From Microtetraspora glauca (GTDB lineage Bacteria > Actinomycetota > Actinomycetes > Streptomycetales > Streptomycetaceae): a stretch of DNA of 7,525 nucleotides. The DNA is taken from the NCBI GenBank assembly GCA_000721275.1, contig JOFO01000100.1:1-7525 (forward strand), in the 5' to 3' direction. This document shows, in pieces, positions 4,915 to 7,525 of this stretch (position 1 is its first letter; each line of letters starts with the position of its first letter). The notes under the pieces are model-generated. The model ran no database searches and had not been told where the DNA came from. It worked only from the letters and a program-made list of their open reading frames with translations. A program made the position numbers and the translations under genes.

Positions 4915-5787
4915 ATGTCCGTCGTCGTCCCCGCCGCGCTGCTGCCCGCCTCCGCCGCACCCGCCTTCCGGGGCCGGATCGGCCCGTCCGCCGACAGCGG
5001 CCACTACGCCGTCCCGCACCGCTACCGGCTCCACCTCGCCCCCGCCGACCCCGGCTGTCTGAGCCTCGCCGTCACCCACGGACTCCTCGGCCTCGACCCC
5101 GTCCTGCCGCTGCGGCTCCACCCCGAGGTCCCCGACACGGCCGACGGCTCGTACACCGCCCTCCGCCCGCTCTACGAGGCCGGCGCCCACCTCTACACCG
5201 GCCCCGCCACCGCGCCCGTCCTCGCCGACGCCTGGACCGGACGGATCGTCAGCAACCACGTCCCCGACATCCTCCGCGACCTCGCCCTCCGCTTCCGGGG
5301 CGACGGCCCCGACCTGCTGCCCGAGGAGCACCGCGCCGAGATCGACGCCCTCGCCGCGCTCTGCGCCGACGGCGTCCACCGGGCGGCGCAGCGCGCCGGC
5401 GAACTCGGCCTCCACCCGGACGCCGACGCCCGGCGGGAGGCCGACCGGGCGCTCGGCACGCTCTTCGCGGCGCTCGACGCCCTCGACGCCCGGCTCACCG
5501 GCCGCCCCTACCTCCTCGGCGCCGCCCCGACCCTCGCCGACGTGCACGTGTGGGGCGCCCTGCTGCGGCTCGACACCGTCCACCGCTGGCACCTCGACGC
5601 CGCCCTCCACCGGGTCGCCCGGCCCCGCGCGCTCTGGGCGTACGTCCAACGGCTCGCCGCGCACCCGGCGTTCGCGCGCCACCTCGACGTCGACGCGGTG
5701 CTGCGCCGCCACCGCGCCCACTGCCGGGGACGCGAGGCGGCCGGCGCCGCGATCCGCATCGTCGACTGGGGAGGCGCCGGCCGCTGA
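4915..5787 (+). CDS. Glutathionyl-hydroquinone reductase (Xi-class GST/ECM4)-like protein lacking the catalytic Cys
   Basis: The 290-residue protein starts at ATG 4915, with GGGAG four bases upstream. The thioredoxin-like N-terminal part covers about 18-118 and the GST C-terminal helical domain about 135-270. It aligns by eye with ECM4/YqjG proteins: FRGRIG near the start, GRIVSNHVPDILRDL (109-123) for the family's IVNNES..IIR, LFAALDALDARLTGRPYLLG (183-202), LADVHVWGALLRLDTVH (208-223), LWAYVQRL and a terminal RIVDWG. The catalytic segment, normally ACPWAHR, reads ADPGCLS (44-50). The Cys is Asp45 and the only nearby thiol is Cys48. The protein may thus use another chemistry or be non-catalytic. 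Actinobacteria make mycothiol rather than glutathione, so a glutathione substrate is doubtful. The upstream cysteine-type leader peptide ties it to sulfur or thiol status. Its stop lies 9 bp from that of the convergent epimerase gene. Confidence 0.82.
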   Translation: MSVVVPAALLPASAAPAFRGRIGPSADSGHYAVPHRYRLHLAPADPGCLSLAVTHGLLGLDPVLPLRLHPEVPDTADGSYTALRPLYEAGAHLYTGPATAPVLADAWTGRIVSNHVPDILRDLALRFRGDGPDLLPEEHRAEIDALAALCADGVHRAAQRAGELGLHPDADARREADRALGTLFAALDALDARLTGRPYLLGAAPTLADVHVWGALLRLDTVHRWHLDAALHRVARPRALWAYVQRLAAHPAFARHLDVDAVLRRHRAHCRGREAAGAAIRIVDWGGAGR

Positions 5788-5813
5788 CCCCGGGGCTCAG
5801 GCGACCCGGCGCC
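5773..5813. terminator. Compound palindrome spanning both stop codons, probable bidirectional terminator
   Basis: GGCGCCGG (5773-5780) and CCGGCGCC (5806-5813) are perfect 8-bp inverted arms. Inside them CTGA (5784-5787) pairs with TCAG (5797-5800), and CCCCGGGG (5788-5795) is a self-palindrome in the 9-bp intergenic gap. The two stop codons lie nearly symmetrically in the structure. The outer arms are the last coding bases of the GST-like gene and of the epimerase gene. A single hairpin could end transcription from both sides. Confidence 0.6.
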
Positions 5814-6834
5814 CGTGCAGCGGCGCCGTGTCGTCGCCCCCGCCGGAGCGCACCCCGCGCAGGAACGCCTCCAGCGCCTCCACCGACGTCGCCTCCGGCT
5901 GCCAGGCCAGCTCCTCGCGCGCCCGGTCCGTGGACATCACCGGGATGTGCCGGAGCAGGTCGAAGAGGCCGGGGGAGGCGGGCGCCAGCCGCAGGTGCCA
6001 GGCCGCCGCGAGCGCGCCGCGCACCGCACCCGCCGGGACCCGCACCGGGCGCGCCCCGAACATCTCGCCGAGCAGCGCCGCGTCCACCACCGGGTCCGCC
6101 GCCAGGTTGAACGCGCCCCGCACGTCCCGCAGCACCGCCCGCACGTAGGCGTCGGCGGCGTCGTCGGTGTGCAGCACCTGGAAGCGCAGGCCCGCCGGCT
6201 CGGGCAGCACCGGCAGCAGATCGGGCCGGACCAGCTGCCCCGGCAGGAACCGGCCCGCGAAGATCCGGCGCTGCTCGCTCGCCGCCTCCTCCTTGAAGAG
6301 GAACGCCGGCCGCATCCGTACCACCCGGGTCTGCGGGTGGTCGCGCTCGAACGTGTCCAGGACCCGCTCCAGGTACGCCTTCTCCCTGCTGTACGCGGCG
6401 TCCGGCCAGCCGTGCGTCGGCCACGCCTCGGAGACCGGCGCGCCGCTCTCCGGGCCGGGGGAGTACGCCCCCACCGACGACGCGCACACCAGCGCCGGCA
6501 CCCGGGCCGCCGCCACCGCGTCGCAGACCCGCAGGGTCCCCAGCACGTTGGTGCTCCAGGTCGTCACCGGATCGTGCGTGGGCTGGAACCGCCACGCCAG
6601 GTGCACCACGGCGTCGGCGTCGGCCACGTACTGGGCGAGCCGGGGCCCGTCGCCGTCGTCGGACAGGTCGACGGCCGCCCACTCGACGCCGGGGACCTCC
6701 AGGCCCGGCAGCCGGCGCGCCAGCCCCAGGACGGAGCCGACCCGCTCCTCGGCGGCCAGAGCACGCACCACGCTGGTGCCCACGTTCCCGGTGGCGCCCG
6801 TGACGACCACCCTCAGTCGCGAACTCGGGTTCAT
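5797..6834 (-). CDS. NAD(P)-dependent epimerase/dehydratase-family protein (extended SDR)
   Basis: From ATG 6834 the protein is 345 residues, the usual size for extended short-chain dehydrogenases. The Rossmann motif VTGATGNVG (11-19) supplies GxxGxxG for the dinucleotide. VDLSDD (55-60) and VVHLAW (76-81) follow as expected. CASSVGAY (117-124) gives the catalytic Ser, and YSREK (148-152) is the YxxxK pair. The C-terminal half (about 175-330) is the substrate-binding part, with FQVLHTDDAADAYVRAVL at 218-235, typical of these proteins. A Gly/Asp-rich tail follows from about 330. Substrate is unknown; such enzymes act on nucleotide sugars or other carbonyl compounds. The start is supported by the family N-terminus and GGAG two bases before the ATG, which is close. 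It is divergent from the DUF5133 gene and tail to tail with the GST-like gene, without evidence of shared function. Confidence 0.9.
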   Translation of the reverse strand: MNPSSRLRVVVTGATGNVGTSVVRALAAEERVGSVLGLARRLPGLEVPGVEWAAVDLSDDGDGPRLAQYVADADAVVHLAWRFQPTHDPVTTWSTNVLGTLRVCDAVAAARVPALVCASSVGAYSPGPESGAPVSEAWPTHGWPDAAYSREKAYLERVLDTFERDHPQTRVVRMRPAFLFKEEAASEQRRIFAGRFLPGQLVRPDLLPVLPEPAGLRFQVLHTDDAADAYVRAVLRDVRGAFNLAADPVVDAALLGEMFGARPVRVPAGAVRGALAAAWHLRLAPASPGLFDLLRHIPVMSTDRAREELAWQPEATSVEALEAFLRGVRSGGGDDTAPLHGRRVA

Positions 6835-6886
6835 GTCTCCGACACTCCGCCATCCGGGCGGTGTCCGCACCTCGACCCGCCCGAAG

Positions 6887-6922
6887 GTGACGGAACGTGA
6901 CCATCTGGGTAGCGCAAGTGAC
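6887..6922 (+). promoter_or_regulatory. Three GTGAC direct repeats on one helix face in the divergent promoter region
   Basis: GTGAC occurs at 6887-6891, 6897-6901 and 6918-6922, at spacings of 10 and 21 bases, which is one and two helical turns. GGGTAG (6907-6912) sits between the second and third copies. The region lies between the epimerase start (6834, minus) and the DUF5133 start (6984, plus). It could be an activator site for either gene. A 7-bp inverted repeat, CGGGCGG 6855-6861 / CCGCCCG 6877-6883, lies on the epimerase side. Function is inference. Confidence 0.35.
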
Positions 6923-6983
6923 CGTCCCTGAGCACCATGGAGCGACGCACGCGAGACCGGGGGGCCCGCCACGGAGGAACCCC

Positions 6984-7211
6984 ATGCTGCTGCCCGACCG
7001 GAACACCGTCGAACGGCTCCTCCGGCACTACCGCGACCAGGAGCGCACGGTCCGCGCCGCCCCCGGCGACCTCACCGTCCGGCGGCGCTTCGAGGACACC
7101 GCCTACACCCTCTGCGTCCTCATGGGCGTCCGCTCCATCCAGGAAGCCCTGCACGCCGCCGAACGCTACGTCGCCCCCGGCACCGCCCGGGCCCCCCGCG
7201 CACCCCTGTGA
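6984..7211 (+). CDS. DUF5133-type small protein
   Basis: The 75-residue protein starts at ATG 6984 with GGAGG six bases upstream, a strong ribosome site. It begins MLLPDRNTVERLLRHYRDQE, and the central RRRFEDTAYTLCVLMGVRS and the later ALHAAERYV match the pattern of DUF5133, a family of short Streptomyces proteins. It looks like three amphipathic helices with no membrane segment, signal peptide or catalytic motif. A Pro/Arg tail (TARAPRAPL) ends it. Function is unknown. The last 92 bp, which include the stop codon, are overlapped antisense by the incoming MFS transporter gene. Its promoter region contains phased GTGAC repeats. Confidence 0.85.
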   Translation: MLLPDRNTVERLLRHYRDQERTVRAAPGDLTVRRRFEDTAYTLCVLMGVRSIQEALHAAERYVAPGTARAPRAPL

Positions 7212-7525
7212 CGGCGCCGCCCGCGCGCGGCGCGTAGGGCAGCGCCGACACGGCGCAGACCGAGGCCGCGAGCAGCGGGACCGCGGACAGGGAGCCGGCC
7301 GCCACCGGACCGGCCACCGCCGCGCCGACCGCGAAGCCGGTGATCTTCAGGCTCGCGCCGGTCGTGAACACCCGCCCCCGCAGCCGCGACGGCGTCTCCG
7401 CGTGCCGGACCGCGAACAGGGCCGTCAGCTGCGGGCCCTCGGCCGCCCCCGCCACCACGAACGCCACCCCGAGGACCGCCGCCGCCCCCAGGGCCACCGC
7501 CCCGCCCGCCGGCCCCGTCCCGCCC
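7120..7525 (-). CDS. C-terminal part of an MFS-type transporter, cut by the right edge
   Basis: The frame is open from the right edge to TGA at 7122-7120. The visible 134 residues hold two hydrophobic segments. The first is VALGAAAVLGVAFVVAGAAE, and the second region includes FAVGAAVAGPVAAG and VPLLAASVCAVSALPYA. The loop between them reads TALFAVRHAETPSRLRGRVF, then TTGASLKITGFAVG. This pattern fits the last spans of Streptomyces major facilitator permeases. GTG 7497 is internal, not the true start. The last ~31 residues (after about VTGVRGG) are Arg/Gly-rich and encoded opposite the DUF5133 gene. The substrate cannot be told. Confidence 0.75.
   Translation of the reverse strand, partial: GGTGPAGGAVALGAAAVLGVAFVVAGAAEGPQLTALFAVRHAETPSRLRGRVFTTGASLKITGFAVGAAVAGPVAAGSLSAVPLLAASVCAVSALPYAPRAGGAVTGVRGGPGRCRGRRSVRRRAGLPGWSGRP

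Noticed and set aside
6887..6912. SigB-type promoter using GGGTAG before the DUF5133 gene
   Set aside because: The expected GTTT-like -35 at 14-16 bp is absent or matches only two of four bases.
6835..6972. 46-residue N-terminal extension of the epimerase
   Set aside because: The Rossmann motif of this family normally starts within about 15 residues of the N-terminus, which ATG 6834 provides.
5495..7006. 503-aa minus-strand frame opposite the DUF5133 promoter and over the epimerase gene
   Set aside because: Gly/Arg/Ala-rich out-of-frame translation of the epimerase gene.

Overview
The window is about 7.5 kb of very GC-rich DNA with a strong G/C third-position bias. ATG/GTG starts, GGAGG-type ribosome sites, a DUF5133-type small protein and the actinobacterial 'SRRHxDLLRVxSA' leader peptide point to Streptomyces or a close relative. 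No tRNA, rRNA, insertion sequence, phage gene or CRISPR array is visible. All family assignments come from reading the sequence and remembered family patterns, not from a database search.

Left part (1-2373). The first codons of a minus-strand gene run off the left edge. Next is a two-domain universal stress protein (minus, 233-1162). A divergent regulatory region separates it from a plus-strand membrane protein with a secreted C-terminal domain (1359-2246). This region holds two dyads resembling dormancy/oxygen-response (DosR/OsdR-like) boxes near the stress gene. It also holds a perfect 14-bp palindrome embedded in the likely promoter of the membrane gene. The membrane gene and the next gene converge on a 19-bp sequence repeated four times in tandem.

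Central part (2374-5787), the most interesting region. An Rrf2-family regulator of the CymR-like kind (minus, 3874-4329) lies upstream of an acyl-CoA dehydrogenase-fold flavoprotein (minus, 2374-3639). That flavoprotein resembles the SfnB/DszC flavin monooxygenases of sulfur scavenging. Divergent from them is a 36-codon leader peptide with a Cys codon four codons before its stop (4551-4661). It is followed by a C-rich 253-bp leader and a glutathionyl-hydroquinone-reductase-like protein (4915-5787) in which the family's catalytic Cys appears to be Asp. The whole reads as a cysteine/sulfur-responsive module, with a transcription factor on one side and probable translation-coupled attenuation on the other. 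The last 13 codons and stop of the Rrf2 gene have been tandemly duplicated as a 57-bp unit.

Right part (5788-7525). A NAD(P)-dependent epimerase/dehydratase-like protein (minus, 5797-6834) meets the GST-like gene tail to tail inside a compound palindrome that spans both stop codons. Divergent from it is a 75-aa DUF5133-type protein (plus, 6984-7211). The 3' end of an MFS transporter gene enters from the right edge on the minus strand and overlaps the DUF5133 gene antisense by 92 bp.
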